Source of the DNA: an uncultured Chloroflexales bacterium
GTDB taxonomy: Bacteria > Chloroflexota > Chloroflexia > Chloroflexales > Chloroflexaceae
Direction: 5' to 3'
DNA length: 64,000 bases
Assembly (NCBI GenBank): GCA_937902315.1
Contig: CALGUG010000059.1
Location: forward strand, 1 to 64,000
In this document: positions 18,903 to 28,549 of the stretch, one piece after another
How the letters are laid out: each line of letters begins with the position of its first letter
Numbering within the stretch: position 1 is the first letter of the stretch
Position numbers and translations under genes: made by a program
The notes under the pieces: generated by a model
Told to the model about the DNA's origin: nothing
The model's input: the letters and a program-made list of their open reading frames with translations, nothing else
Database searches by the model: none

Positions 18903-20741
18903 CTAGCTCTCGCCGATAAAGAGCTCGTTCTTCATGGTGCGGAAGATATTGTTATCGGTGACTTGTAAGCCGTTCTTGTTGACCGGAATACCCTGAACGT
19001 AGGGTTTAAAGAGATTGACCGCGTAGGAGTAGTAGAGCGGAATATAGGCCGCCTCCTTAACCATAATACGCTCGGCCTCGATATACAGCTCGGCGCGTTT
19101 GTTACGATCGAGTTCACCCGCTGCGGCATCGACCAGCTTATCGAACTCTTCATTCTTCCAAGCGAAGCGGCGGCGGGCCGGGGCACCGTGCCAGATCGCC
19201 GTGTAGTGGTTGCTGGGGTCGGGGTAGTCGGTGAACCAGACATAAAGCGGCAACTGATATTTACCATCGAAAAGGTTGGTGATAAAGACGCGACCATCTT
19301 CGGGGTTTTCGATCGTGACTTTGAGCCCTAAGTTTTGCTGAAGTTGCTGCTGCAATACCTCGCCGACCAGCTTAATGGTCGGGCCGACCGGGCGCAGGGT
19401 CAGAGCGACTTCGGGCCAGTTGGTGCCGCCCTCGTAGGGTGTGCCTTTCAACAGGCTTTTCGCCAATTCGGGATCGTAGGTATAGGCTTCGCTGAACTCA
19501 GGATACTCTTCGGGCGGGATGGCGTAGGGCTGGTCTTGCGAGATAAGGCTATAGGCTGGCTCGCCCAGACCATAGATGACCTTGATGATTGTTTCGCGAT
19601 CGATCGCATGTTGCAGCGCTCGGCGCACTTCGATCAGATCGAAGGGCGGTTTATTGACCTCGGGCGAAAGGAAGGCGGTCGCCGATTGAGGCACGCGCAG
19701 CAACTGTTTGCTATATTCGGGATCTTCCTGCAGGCGGGCGATCTCGCTGGCGGGAATGCCCGTATTAGAGCGGTAGTCGATTTCACCGCTTTCGTAGGGC
19801 AGCAGACCGGCGTTATCGGCGATGATCGAGGCGATGATCTTCTTGAGCTTGGGTTTTTCGGCAATGGCAAAGTCTTCGTTACGTTCGAACTCAAGCTGTT
19901 TGTTGTGTTCCCACTTCACCAACTTGAAGGGACCGTTGCTGACGATGTTCTCTGGCTCGGTCCACTTATCGCCGAAGGCTTCGACGCTGGGACGGTGGGC
20001 GGGTAGAGCCGAGGCGTAGCCGACCAACATAGGGAAGTATTCGCGCGGGCCTTCCAACGTGATCTCAAGGGTGTAGTCGTCGATGGCCTTTAAGCCCAGC
20101 TCTTCGGCGCTGCCGCCCGCGCCCGTATTCCAAGCTTCCGCGCCTTTGATATCGTATAACACCGCTGCATAGCTGGCGGCTGTGGCGGGATCGAGCTGGC
20201 GCGTGAAGCTGTAGACAAAGTCGTGAGCGGTAACGGGATCGCCGTTGGTCCAGCGTCCTTCGGGGTGCAGTTTGAAAATATAGACCGTGCCATCGTCCGA
20301 AACGCTCCAGCTTTCGGCAGCATAGGGCAGGGGTTCGTAGTCGGCCGATAGGCGGGTGAGACCAGCGAACAGGCTGGATTCGCCGCCGCAGTAGAGATCT
20401 TTATTGAAGTCGTGGCTGGCGGGGTCGACGTTATAGGCGATTCGAAAGACTTGTGTCTCTTCGGCGACAGGCACTCCGGTCGGCTCGCTCGAGGCGGCTT
20501 GGGCGGTCGGTGCTGCCGTTGGCGGCGGGGCGCTGTCGCTTGTAGGTGGAGCGGCGGCTCCTCCACCGCTGGGACTCTCTGCACCACAGGCCGCAAGGAA
20601 GGCGGCTGCGCTGCCTAAGCCGAGGCTTTGCAAGAAGTGGCGGCGACTGACACCGCTGCGTTTGGCAGCTTGGGCGATTCGTTTGCTGAAGAGTTCGCGC
20701 TGCTCGTCGTTTTCGAGCCATTTAGGAGTCTGCTCTGCCAT
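18903..20741 (-). CDS. ABC transporter binding lipoprotein (family 5, Opp type)
   Basis: A 612-residue extracytoplasmic solute-binding protein of the oligopeptide/glycoside family (SBP_bac_5). The N-terminus has a twin-arginine motif SRRHFLQSLG (RR at 33-34) and a lipobox ending at C52 (FLAAC), followed by a Ser/Pro/Ala linker, so it is exported folded and lipid-anchored. Family features include EDGRVFITNLFDGKYQLPLY and the closing YIPLYYSYAVNLFKP. Members bind peptides or oligosaccharides; the GH35 neighbour favours a galactoside. The start at 20741 (MAEQTPKW) is chosen because GAGAGG lies 8 bases upstream; the frame is open to 20837 without a site. It lies 200 bp after the OppC-type permease. 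Confidence 0.9.
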   Translation of the reverse strand: MAEQTPKWLENDEQRELFSKRIAQAAKRSGVSRRHFLQSLGLGSAAAFLAACGAESPSGGGAAAPPTSDSAPPPTAAPTAQAASSEPTGVPVAEETQVFRIAYNVDPASHDFNKDLYCGGESSLFAGLTRLSADYEPLPYAAESWSVSDDGTVYIFKLHPEGRWTNGDPVTAHDFVYSFTRQLDPATAASYAAVLYDIKGAEAWNTGAGGSAEELGLKAIDDYTLEITLEGPREYFPMLVGYASALPAHRPSVEAFGDKWTEPENIVSNGPFKLVKWEHNKQLEFERNEDFAIAEKPKLKKIIASIIADNAGLLPYESGEIDYRSNTGIPASEIARLQEDPEYSKQLLRVPQSATAFLSPEVNKPPFDLIEVRRALQHAIDRETIIKVIYGLGEPAYSLISQDQPYAIPPEEYPEFSEAYTYDPELAKSLLKGTPYEGGTNWPEVALTLRPVGPTIKLVGEVLQQQLQQNLGLKVTIENPEDGRVFITNLFDGKYQLPLYVWFTDYPDPSNHYTAIWHGAPARRRFAWKNEEFDKLVDAAAGELDRNKRAELYIEAERIMVKEAAYIPLYYSYAVNLFKPYVQGIPVNKNGLQVTDNNIFRTMKNELFIGES

Positions 20742-20942
20742 GGGAAAACCTCTCTTTGTACAGGAATCTCTGCGAAAAAAGGGTACACAAAGCCAAGGGT
20801 GGGCTTGTCGCTTGTTTTCAAGCCACCGCACACACAAAACGCGATGAGCTTCTGGATACGCAAGACACGTATCCGCGCTTCATCGCGTTGGATTCAGCTA
20901 GGCTTGCCTAGAGACTACCGATACATACGAACGCTCAATAGC

Positions 20943-21872
20943 TTAGTGATTGCTTTTGGGGTCAAAAGCATCGCGTAGGCCGTCGCCAAATAGGGTGAAG
21001 GCCAGAATTGTTAAGCCTAAAGCCAAGGATGGAAAGAGGGCGAGATGCCAGGCCGAGCGGATGTAGAGGATGTTGTCGCTGACCATCTGGCCCCAACTGG
21101 GGACGGGTGGGCTAACACCAACACCGATAAAACTTAGGGTTGCTTCCGCCAAAATCGCCTGAGGTATGCCGAAGGTGCTGGCGGTGATCACCGCTGAAAG
21201 GGTGTTGGGCAGAATGTGCATAAATAGTACGCGCCAAGTTGGTGCGCCTATGGCATCGGCGGCCACTACAAAGTCGCGCGAACGGAGCGAAAGGGTTTGG
21301 GCGCGCACCAAACGGCAGAGCGTGAGCCAGCCCGTTAAGCTGAGCGCAATGATCACGTTGCCGATGCCAGGCCCCAACCAGGCCATCAATAAGATCGCAA
21401 ACAGCAGGTTTGGAAAGGCATACAGTACGTCGACCACCCGCATAATGATGCTATCGACGCGCCCACCAAAGAAGCCTGCGATCAGGCCGAGCGGCACGCC
21501 CACGGCCAAGGCTGCGATCTGTACCAGAATGCCGACCATCAACGAGACGCGAGCGCCATAGATCACTCTGGCCCACATATCGCGTCCAGCCGCATCGGTG
21601 CCGAACCAGTATTCTGCGTTGGGTGCTGCGCGCAGATTGTTATAGTCTTGGGCTTCGTAGCCGCGTGGTGCGATGATAGGAGCGAAGGTCACTACCAGCA
21701 ACAAGAGCACGATGTAGATCGCGCCGATCACAGCGAGGCGGTTGGCTAGCAGACGGCGAAAGGCATCGCTAAGCCAACTGCGGGGCGGGCGCTGCAAGAT
21801 CGACTGGTCGGTCGCGTCTGCCGAGGAGAGACCTGTGAGCAGAACGTTTGGGGCGTTACTCTCAATACTCAT
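20943..21872 (-). CDS. ABC transporter permease, OppC/DppC-like
   Basis: A 309-residue inner-membrane permease with an N-terminal helix (about residues 45-68), an extracytoplasmic loop with FGTDAAGRDMWARVIYGAR (the OppC signature), and five further helices. The ATPase-contact loop (EAA) reads AADAIGAPTWRVLFMHILPN. It pairs with the OppB-like protein to form the channel for the lipoprotein-bound substrate. The gene starts 18 bp after the OppB stop, so the two are translated together. Confidence 0.92.
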   Translation of the reverse strand: MSIESNAPNVLLTGLSSADATDQSILQRPPRSWLSDAFRRLLANRLAVIGAIYIVLLLLVVTFAPIIAPRGYEAQDYNNLRAAPNAEYWFGTDAAGRDMWARVIYGARVSLMVGILVQIAALAVGVPLGLIAGFFGGRVDSIIMRVVDVLYAFPNLLFAILLMAWLGPGIGNVIIALSLTGWLTLCRLVRAQTLSLRSRDFVVAADAIGAPTWRVLFMHILPNTLSAVITASTFGIPQAILAEATLSFIGVGVSPPVPSWGQMVSDNILYIRSAWHLALFPSLALGLTILAFTLFGDGLRDAFDPKSNH

Positions 21873-21890
21873 TGTCGTGTTTTCCTTGCT

Positions 21891-22823
21891 TTAGTGTCGT
21901 GCTCGCGGGTCTAGAACACCGTATAACAGGTCAACGACCAGATTAGCGATGGCGAGGAAAGCTCCATAGATCAAGACTAGGGTCATAATCACGGGATAGT
22001 CTTTTGAAAAGACACTTGTGACAAAAAAACGACCCATACCGGGCACACTAAAGATTGTTTCGACCACAAATGAACCTGTTGCGATTCCAGCGAAGATCGG
22101 GCCAGCCACCGTGATCACGGGCAAGAGCGCGGCTTTGAGTACATGGCCGTAGAGCACAACTTGTTCGTGCAAGCCTTTGGCGCGTGCGGTGCGCACATAA
22201 TCGCTGTGTAGCTCATCGAGCATGCCCGAGCGGGTGTAACGCGCAAAGAGCGCCAGCGGGCCGAGCGAAAGCGCTAACGTGGGCAAAACCCACGTGATCG
22301 GCTCTTCCCAGCGTACGCTTGCGGCGGGGAAGAGACCTAAAAAGAGCGAGAAGAAGAGGATCAAGAGCACACTTACAACAAAGTTTGGAAGAGTCATTCC
22401 CAGCATGGTAAGCAGCGAGAAGAAGCGATCGATCCAACTATTGCGTTTGGCCGCCGATGCTATCCCGATGGGAATACCGACGACCAGTGCAAGTACAAAG
22501 GCCATGCTGCCAAGCTGGAGCGAGACGGGGAAGGTAGAGCCGAGCAGCTCTGAAACCGTGCGCGATTTGTTGGCGAACGAATAGCCGAAGTCGCCGCGCA
22601 CAGCTCCCCAGATAAAGCTGAAATACTGTTCGGGCAAAGAACGATCGAGACCGTACTTGGCTTCGATGTTCGCCAGCGCCTCGGGAGGAAGATCGTTGCC
22701 ACCGAAGGCCGCAGGGTCGAACGGGCTTCCGGGAATGGAGTGCATAACAACGAAAGTGATGAGAGTCATTGCTAGCAGGGTCGGAATGATGGCGATGAAG
22801 CGTCTAATTAGGAAAATCCCCAT
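21891..22823 (-). CDS. ABC transporter permease, OppB/DppB-like
   Basis: A 310-residue permease with the OppB features: N-terminal helix FIAIIPTLLAMTLITFVVMH with IPGSPFD, the GLDRSLPEQYFSFIWG loop and GDFGYSF, and the EAA loop YVRTARAKGLHEQVVLYGHVL. It begins the operon. I chose ATG at 22823 rather than the GTG at 22844 because the latter has no ribosome site, while GGAG lies about 10 bases before the ATG. A consensus promoter and an operator-like dyad lie just upstream. No gene for the partner ATPases (OppD/OppF type) is seen anywhere nearby. Confidence 0.92.
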   Translation of the reverse strand: MGIFLIRRFIAIIPTLLAMTLITFVVMHSIPGSPFDPAAFGGNDLPPEALANIEAKYGLDRSLPEQYFSFIWGAVRGDFGYSFANKSRTVSELLGSTFPVSLQLGSMAFVLALVVGIPIGIASAAKRNSWIDRFFSLLTMLGMTLPNFVVSVLLILFFSLFLGLFPAASVRWEEPITWVLPTLALSLGPLALFARYTRSGMLDELHSDYVRTARAKGLHEQVVLYGHVLKAALLPVITVAGPIFAGIATGSFVVETIFSVPGMGRFFVTSVFSKDYPVIMTLVLIYGAFLAIANLVVDLLYGVLDPRARH

Positions 22824-22845
22824 AAACAGTTCACTCCGTTCCACT

Positions 22846-22872
22846 AAAATATGACATTCTTGATCATATTTT
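22846..22872 (-). promoter_or_regulatory. Dyad operator at transporter promoter
   Basis: AAAATATGA (22846-22854) and TCATATTTT (22864-22872) form a perfect 9-bp inverted repeat with a 9-base centre. It overlaps the predicted start of transcription (about 22871), the usual place for a repressor. Confidence 0.55.
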
Positions 22873-22877
22873 ATAAG

Positions 22878-22906
22878 AATATACGTTATATACTTAGAAT
22901 TGTCAA
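22878..22906 (-). promoter_or_regulatory. Consensus promoter of the oppBC-SBP-GH35 operon
   Basis: Minus strand: -35 TTGACA (22901-22906), -10 TATATT (22878-22883), spacer exactly 17 bp. About 50 bases of leader precede the OppB start. Confidence 0.75.
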
Positions 22907-23411
22907 CAACTTTATGGGAATAGTCTCATCTGCAAGGGGTATTCATTCCGTCGTTGGAGGAGATGCGCTTGGCTGGCAACAGTGGCAGGTCTAATTCTTG
23001 TGGTTTGACCAGCCAAAGAGCTGGAAATACCACAATGCAGAATGAACAACACGGTTCAAAATCTTCGCATTCGCGGCTATGAAAGTATGTACCGGGCTGT
23101 AGTTTTAGCCTACCTGTATTCGTTTTACTTGGCAATCAACGGAACCAACGGTATTTTTGTTGATTTATTTGTGTAAAATAACCGAATTGTTTTCAAAGAT
23201 GTGAGGAGTATGTTTCTGGCTCATTATCGGCGCACGCTTGAATCTAATGCCGTACGATCTAGATCTGGCAGAGTGAGACGTAGCTGAGACTACAAAGGGG
23301 GCCTTTTGTTTGGGCGGGCTAGCGCGTGAGTGTTGGGCGCAAGCTGTCAATAAAGTTGGCGCTATAATGGCAGCACAGTCGATCCGCAATCCAATTTAAA
23401 GGGGCATTACG
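22907..23411. other. Divergent intergene
   Basis: No gene is seen. A TATAAT at 23373-23378 could be a -10 for the oxidase gene but no good -35 stands 17 bp before it. Confidence 0.3.
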
Positions 23412-24581
23412 ATGTCTCATCATTATGATGTTATTGTTGTTGGTGGTGGCGGTGCTGGTAGCGCTGCCGCCTATCATTTAGCGCGTGACGGTCGTCGGGT
23501 TCTCTTGTTAGAGCAGTTTCAGATCGGGCATGTGCGTGGCAGCAGCCACGGCCAGAGCCGGATCATTCGGCATGTTTATAATTTGGCAGATTACGCAAGT
23601 TTAGCGCCGATCGCATTTCACTATTGGAACGAGTTGCAGGCCAATAACCAAGCGCCCCTTTTGCAGATGACGGGCGGCATCTCGATCGACGATCCGCAAG
23701 CAGAGCATTTCCAAGCGATTGTGCAAGCTTTGGAGACGATCGATGCACCCTATCGGATCTACGATAAGCAAGAGGCAGCGCAAGCCTTCCCCCAGTTCCG
23801 GCTGCCTGATGGTTGGGTGGTGCTCGAACAGAAGGGCGCGGGCATTCTGCACGCTTCTAACTGTGTCAGAGCGATGGCCGATGGCGCTGTTGCTGCCGGA
23901 GCCGAACTGCGCGAAGAGTGTAGGGTGCTGAGCGTGCAGCCCGATGGTGAGGGTGTGCTGGTGCGCTTTGCGAGCGCGGCAGGCGAAGAGAGCGCTACAG
24001 CAGGCCATGCGATCGTGACGGCTGGGCCGTGGGCGGCAGGTTTCTTTCAACAGCTTGGTTTGCAGATCGATCTACCCGTGCTGCATCAGCAGGTGGTTTA
24101 TTACGAAGTTGAAGACCCAGATAGCTATGCGGTGGGGCGCTGTCCGCTCTACCTCTATGGGCAAGGCAAAGAGCTGCCCGGCTTCTATGGCTTCCCGATC
24201 TGGGAGCGGCCCGGTCAGATCAAGGTGGCGGTCGAGATGGCCGAGCCGCCGATCGACCCGGAAAGTCCGCCACACCCTGTCGATCAGAAGGCGCTCGCTC
24301 TGATGAACCGCCAAGTCGAAGAGCTGATGGTTGGGGTGCGCCCGAATCCGACCGATGTGATCACCTGCCGCTATACGATGTCGCCGGACCGCGATTTTAT
24401 TATCGATCGTCACCCAGAATACCCGCAGATCGTTTTGGCATCGCCTTGTTCGGGCCATGGCTTTAAGTTTACGATCACAACTGGACGCTTGGTGGCCGAT
24501 CTGGTTCAGAGCGCACCTGGCGACTATAGCAGCCCGGTCTGGCGTGAGCGTTTCGCTTTAAAGCGCTTGCTCGCTGCCTAG
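23412..24581 (+). CDS. Sarcosine / N-methyltryptophan oxidase-like flavoenzyme
   Basis: A 389-residue FAD amine oxidase of the monomeric sarcosine oxidase (SolA/MSOX) group, which oxidises N-methyl amino acids to imine, with peroxide as by-product. The FAD dinucleotide motif VVGGGGAGSAAAYHLA is at residues 9-24, followed by GSSHGQSRIIRH, the segment contacting the isoalloxazine. C319 in the segment CRYTMSPDRDFIID aligns with the Cys that covalently binds FAD in MSOX (CMYTMTPD). SGHGFKF near the end is also typical. The substrate could be sarcosine, N-methyltryptophan, pipecolate or another secondary amine; the sequence does not settle this. It is a single gene. Confidence 0.88.
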   Translation: MSHHYDVIVVGGGGAGSAAAYHLARDGRRVLLLEQFQIGHVRGSSHGQSRIIRHVYNLADYASLAPIAFHYWNELQANNQAPLLQMTGGISIDDPQAEHFQAIVQALETIDAPYRIYDKQEAAQAFPQFRLPDGWVVLEQKGAGILHASNCVRAMADGAVAAGAELREECRVLSVQPDGEGVLVRFASAAGEESATAGHAIVTAGPWAAGFFQQLGLQIDLPVLHQQVVYYEVEDPDSYAVGRCPLYLYGQGKELPGFYGFPIWERPGQIKVAVEMAEPPIDPESPPHPVDQKALALMNRQVEELMVGVRPNPTDVITCRYTMSPDRDFIIDRHPEYPQIVLASPCSGHGFKFTITTGRLVADLVQSAPGDYSSPVWRERFALKRLLAA

Positions 24582-24619
24582 TTGTTTGGCCGAAAGCATC
24601 GCTAGATAGCTTTTGTGTA

Positions 24620-24784
24620 AGATCAAATCTGTTTAAAGACATACGCCTTTGGAAGGTAGAAAAACAAAAGTGGGGAAGAGTTGAGTGACATTTCGCGTGA
24701 CAGCGTGAAATGTCACTCAACAAAAAGAGTTAAGTTCTACTCTGCCGAAGGCCACATAGAAAATCATCAAGCGGATTTTGCATA
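24620..24784 (+). repeat. Family A repeat, long form
   Basis: Ends are degenerate (GATCAAATCTG and CGGATTTTGCAT). The hairpin arm GTTGAGTGACATTTCGCG (24680-24697) pairs with 24704-24721 with one G-T pair; this is a fourth stem version. Confidence 0.85.
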
Positions 24785-24983
24785 AGACCAGTTAGCAAGG
24801 TGCGTGCGCTCTGCTAACTGGTTTGTACGCTAGGTTGCAGCCTTGGGCTAGCCTTTGTTGTCCTTTGGCAAGCTCTCAAGAAGGGCTGTCTAAAGGGCAG
24901 ATACAGTCTGTTATGCTTTTCAATTCCGCTTACTATTTCCTCGAATACCAAAACCACTTGCATTCTTCAGATTGCAGCGGCTA

Positions 24984-25080
24984 GGTCTTTCCCCTTCCAT
25001 TCGTTGCTTGGCGCGTCCGCCTACGGCTACCAACATCCCGCCCAACAAACGAGGGGTGTAGCTGTGTGTGCCGAAAGACC
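24984..25080 (-). repeat. Family B repeat, long form
   Basis: Bounded by inverted ends GGTCTTTC (24984-24991) and GAAAGACC (25073-25080), with the core at 25012-25030. It is closely similar to 46486-46579, including CATCCCGCCCAACAAACGAG. Confidence 0.85.
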
Positions 25081-25115
25081 TCTCCTAAGCCGACAATTCA
25101 AACGGATTTCCTCTA

Positions 25116-25241
25116 ATACCAAGTATGTTTTAAAGACCTGCATGCTCTCAACGTAGGAAAACGAAAGGCCGGGGAAAACAAAAAGAGTACCATTCCACTC
25201 TACCGAAGGACAGATAGAAAGGAAACAAGCGGATTTCGTAT
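25116..25241 (+). repeat. Family A repeat, short form
   Basis: Ends AATACCAAGT and GGATTTCGTAT; no internal hairpin. It follows the family B copy directly, as at 46.6 kb. Confidence 0.8.
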
Positions 25242-25540
25242 AAGATCGCTAGCGCGAAACGTGAGTACACGCTATACGGTACCAGATATTAAATTCAACT
25301 AGTGTGAAAGCAGATAGAATCTTTGATTGCTCGAACATACCCTTCGACAGGTTCAGGCTATGTTCATAGTAACAGGATGTATTCTTCGTTGAGTTTCGCC
25401 ACAAAAACTGTTTGCTTAGAGTTTTGGTTTCGAGCTTGTTATCTCAGACTGGGTGGCTTATGGTATGCTTAATAAGCGGCACTCAAACCCTATAGGAAAA
25501 GGTGCAACTTTGGTTCCTCCTCATTCGTAAATGATGTGAT
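25242..25540. other. Intergene upstream of kinase gene
   Basis: No gene. CCCTTCGACAGGTTCAGG at 25340-25357 belongs to the same short dispersed motif as the hairpin at 58835-58867. Confidence 0.4.
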
Positions 25541-27052
25541 ATGACACAGTCGCAAACAATACTTTGTCCACGGTGCCATAAACCGGGCAGACGACAGGCG
25601 CGCTACTGTCTGCATTGCGGTTTCGATATGGTACTGAATAATCCTGGCCCTCGCTATTACATTACCCGCGTGATTAAGTCGGGAGGCCAGGGTGCGGTCT
25701 ACGAGACGGTAGGCGACGACAATAAGATCTATGCTGTCAAAGAGATGCTCGATGACTTCACTGACCCCAAAGAGCGCAGTGAGTCTGTCGCGCGTTTTAT
25801 TGCGGAAGCCGAGCTATTGGAGCGTCTTTCGCATCCGCGTATCCCCAAGGTCTACACTCACTTCCTCGATGAAGGGCGCAATTACCTTGCGATGGACTTT
25901 ATTCAAGGCGAAGACCTTGAGGATATTGTCGAACGAGAAGGAGCTATCGAAGAGAGCCGGGTTTTAGAGTGGATAGAGCAGATCTGTGATGTACTGAACT
26001 ATCTGCACGACAACGGTATGGTCTACCGCGATATGAAGCCTTCGAACGTGATGATCGATCAGCAGAATGGAGGGATTAAACTGATCGATTTTGGTATTGC
26101 GAAGGTATTCCAAAAGGGTAAGCGCGGAACACAGATCGGTACACCAGGCTACGCTCCACCAGAACAGTATCAAGGTTTAGCGAGCGTCGAATCGGATATC
26201 TATGCGCTTGCTGCAACCATGCACCACCTATTAACTGGCCGCGATCCGCGCGATCATCCGCCTTTCACCTTTCCTCCGGTTCGCAGCCTGAAACCAAATG
26301 TTTCGCAACGCACCTCAGATGCGATTGAACGCGCTTTGGAAATGCGGCCCGAGGATCGTTTCCACTCGTTGCGCGCTTTCTGTAAGGCTTTGGGTGTTAG
26401 TACAACTCCCTTGCCAAACATACCCGCCAATGGAACGGCTCAAAAGCCTTCGCAACCTGCATCTACTACGGTGTTGCCGCAGCAGGCTCCTTCATCGCAG
26501 CAGCCGCGCCCAGCGAACCAGCAGCCACGCTCAGCGCCTCAGCAGCCACAGTCGGCGCCTCAGCAGCCACGCTCAGCGGTTCAGCAATCAAAGCCGCAGG
26601 CAGCAGCGCGACCGCAGGCGCCTCAGCCTCAGGTAAGTTCGGCTCAACAGTCAGTTTTCCAGAGGTCAACAGGTAGCAATTGTTTGGGCATGCTTGTTGG
26701 TATGGTGATCTTTTTGGCGCTGTTGGTGCTTGGTGCCTATGCCTTTTTCAGCCCATCGCTCGGGGATCTGCCTATTACAAACCAAGCGACCGTCACGCCT
26801 CAGACCTTGATACGACGCCCCTTACAACAGCAGTTTGAGATAGTGGTTCCGGCTGGCACCAATGAGCAAGGACTCAGCTCTGCCTTCCAAACCGCCTACC
26901 TGAAACTAGCGCGCGAACAGTATGGCGAAGGTGTGCAGTTAGAGCAGGGCAGTTTGGTCTATATCGGTGGTGCGCCTCAACTAGTGAGCGAAGATAGCGA
27001 CGGGCAACGCTATCGAGCGACCGTTTCGGGCTTTATTTTAGTGCCGCAATAA
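25541..27052 (+). CDS. Zinc-ribbon Ser/Thr protein kinase, membrane-anchored
   Basis: A 503-residue eukaryotic-type kinase. A zinc ribbon (C9-x2-C12 and C23-x2-C26) precedes the kinase domain (about 38-290): Gly-rich loop KSGGQGAVY, Lys67 in YAVKEM, catalytic loop YRDMKPSN (D164, Tyr in place of the usual His), DFG at 183-185, and APPEQ in place of APE. Then comes a low-complexity linker of QQPRSAPQ-type repeats (about 310-370), a single membrane helix (about 382-404) and a 100-residue external domain that may sense a signal. It is 20 bp upstream of the PLP decarboxylase, and a binding-protein/OmpA lipoprotein follows, so the three probably form one operon. Confidence 0.92.
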   Translation: MTQSQTILCPRCHKPGRRQARYCLHCGFDMVLNNPGPRYYITRVIKSGGQGAVYETVGDDNKIYAVKEMLDDFTDPKERSESVARFIAEAELLERLSHPRIPKVYTHFLDEGRNYLAMDFIQGEDLEDIVEREGAIEESRVLEWIEQICDVLNYLHDNGMVYRDMKPSNVMIDQQNGGIKLIDFGIAKVFQKGKRGTQIGTPGYAPPEQYQGLASVESDIYALAATMHHLLTGRDPRDHPPFTFPPVRSLKPNVSQRTSDAIERALEMRPEDRFHSLRAFCKALGVSTTPLPNIPANGTAQKPSQPASTTVLPQQAPSSQQPRPANQQPRSAPQQPQSAPQQPRSAVQQSKPQAAARPQAPQPQVSSAQQSVFQRSTGSNCLGMLVGMVIFLALLVLGAYAFFSPSLGDLPITNQATVTPQTLIRRPLQQQFEIVVPAGTNEQGLSSAFQTAYLKLAREQYGEGVQLEQGSLVYIGGAPQLVSEDSDGQRYRATVSGFILVPQ

Positions 27053-27072
27053 CTCAAAGAGGAGAGGGATAG

Positions 27073-28482
27073 ATGCGCTATGCTGATCGACTAGCAGGCT
27101 TGGCTGATTCGGAAGGTCGGCTCAATGAGTTTATTCGGCTGCGCGATGGCAAACTGGTGTTTGCCGATCAGATCGATCTCTTAGAGACGGTTCGTCAGTA
27201 TGGCTCGCCCTTAGAGATCTCGTATTGCCCCCAGATTACGCATCGCGTACAGGCCATGCAAGATATTTTCGCCCGTGCGATCGCTCAGACTGGCTATCAG
27301 GGCCAAGCGCACTATGCCTATGCCACTAAGGCTAACTTTGCTGAAGAAGTGGTGCGCACGGCGATTCGGGCGGGCGCACATTACGAAACATCGTCGGCCT
27401 TTGATGTGCGAATCGCCCAGCGTCTATGGCAAGATGGCATTCTTCCCAGCGATCGTTTTATCTTTTGCAATGGCTCGAAAGAGAAAGCCTATATCGATGC
27501 CATCATCGGCTTGCGCAGGGCGGGCTTTGACAAGGTGGTGCCGATCATCGATGACCTTGATGAGTTCGAGCAGTTGCTGACTTGTCCCGAGCCTCTGTTG
27601 TTGGGCGTGCGCGAACGCAAAGACGAGGGCGATCTGGAAGAGGGTGCGACCTATGGCTATGACCGTTTCGGCCTGCTGCCTGAAGAGATGGAGGAACTTG
27701 CCAAGCGCCTCGCTGGCACAAAGCATAAACTGATCTTGTACCACGCTATGGTGGGCAGCCAACTCGAAGATAGCCACTTTTTTAGCAAAGAGATTATCGA
27801 ATCGTTGCAGGGTTATGCTCAATTGTTGCCCTTTGCGCCCGATCTGGCCTATTTTAACTTCGGCGGCGGCATGCCGACCAGTGCTTATAGTCTCGACTTT
27901 AGCTTTGATTATGCTGGTTTTGTAGAATACTTGCTTGGCCTGATTAAAGCCTGGTGCGACGAGCGTCAGATCGTGCATCCCCATGTGGTGGGCGAATATG
28001 GACGCTATACCTGCGCCGATCACGGTGTACATATCTTTGAGGTTGGGCGTATTAAACGCGGGCACCAAGGCGCGCCGACTTGGTACCTCTTGAACGGCAG
28101 TTTGATGGTGGCCTTGCCCGACATTCTGATTGTAGAAGAGCAGCAGTTCATTGTATTGGCGCTGAACCAGCACGAACGCGAAACGATACCCGTGATTTTG
28201 GGTGGGCGGCGCACCTGTGACTCAGACGATTTTTATCCCCGCGATCAACACAAACCTCTCGAACTTCCCGATATTCGTCAACATAGTGATGGAGAGGGGC
28301 TCTACCTTGCCTTCTTTGGCACAGGTGCCTATCAATCGATGTTAAGCGGCGAAGGTGGCGCTCATCACTGTCTCGCACCAGAAGCACCGAAGCTGATTAT
28401 TGAAGAGCAAGATGGTCGCTTACAGACTCGCGTGATCGGCGAGCAGAGCTGGGAGAGTGTGCTAAGCGATTTGGGCTATTGA
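27073..28482 (+). CDS. PLP-dependent decarboxylase (Arg/Orn/DAP type, fold III)
   Basis: A 469-residue fold-type III enzyme of the alanine-racemase/ornithine-decarboxylase superfamily. The PLP Lys lies in YATKANF, the phosphate-binding Gly-rich stretch in NFGGGMP, GEYGRYTC follows, and the catalytic Cys with the substrate-binding Asp is in TCDSDDFYPRD. This set is shared by biosynthetic arginine, ornithine and diaminopimelate decarboxylases. The length and the N-terminal YCPQITHRV are closer to arginine/ornithine decarboxylases than to LysA, so a polyamine precursor is the likely product; that is an inference. It stands between the kinase and lipoprotein genes, with GAGGAGAGGG just before its ATG. 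Confidence 0.85.
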   Translation: MRYADRLAGLADSEGRLNEFIRLRDGKLVFADQIDLLETVRQYGSPLEISYCPQITHRVQAMQDIFARAIAQTGYQGQAHYAYATKANFAEEVVRTAIRAGAHYETSSAFDVRIAQRLWQDGILPSDRFIFCNGSKEKAYIDAIIGLRRAGFDKVVPIIDDLDEFEQLLTCPEPLLLGVRERKDEGDLEEGATYGYDRFGLLPEEMEELAKRLAGTKHKLILYHAMVGSQLEDSHFFSKEIIESLQGYAQLLPFAPDLAYFNFGGGMPTSAYSLDFSFDYAGFVEYLLGLIKAWCDERQIVHPHVVGEYGRYTCADHGVHIFEVGRIKRGHQGAPTWYLLNGSLMVALPDILIVEEQQFIVLALNQHERETIPVILGGRRTCDSDDFYPRDQHKPLELPDIRQHSDGEGLYLAFFGTGAYQSMLSGEGGAHHCLAPEAPKLIIEEQDGRLQTRVIGEQSWESVLSDLGY

Positions 28483-28549
28483 TGACAATCGCCTGCCGCT
28501 GCTGACCAGATCTTTTTGGAAGCCGCCTCTTGTGGGAGGAGTGATGACG

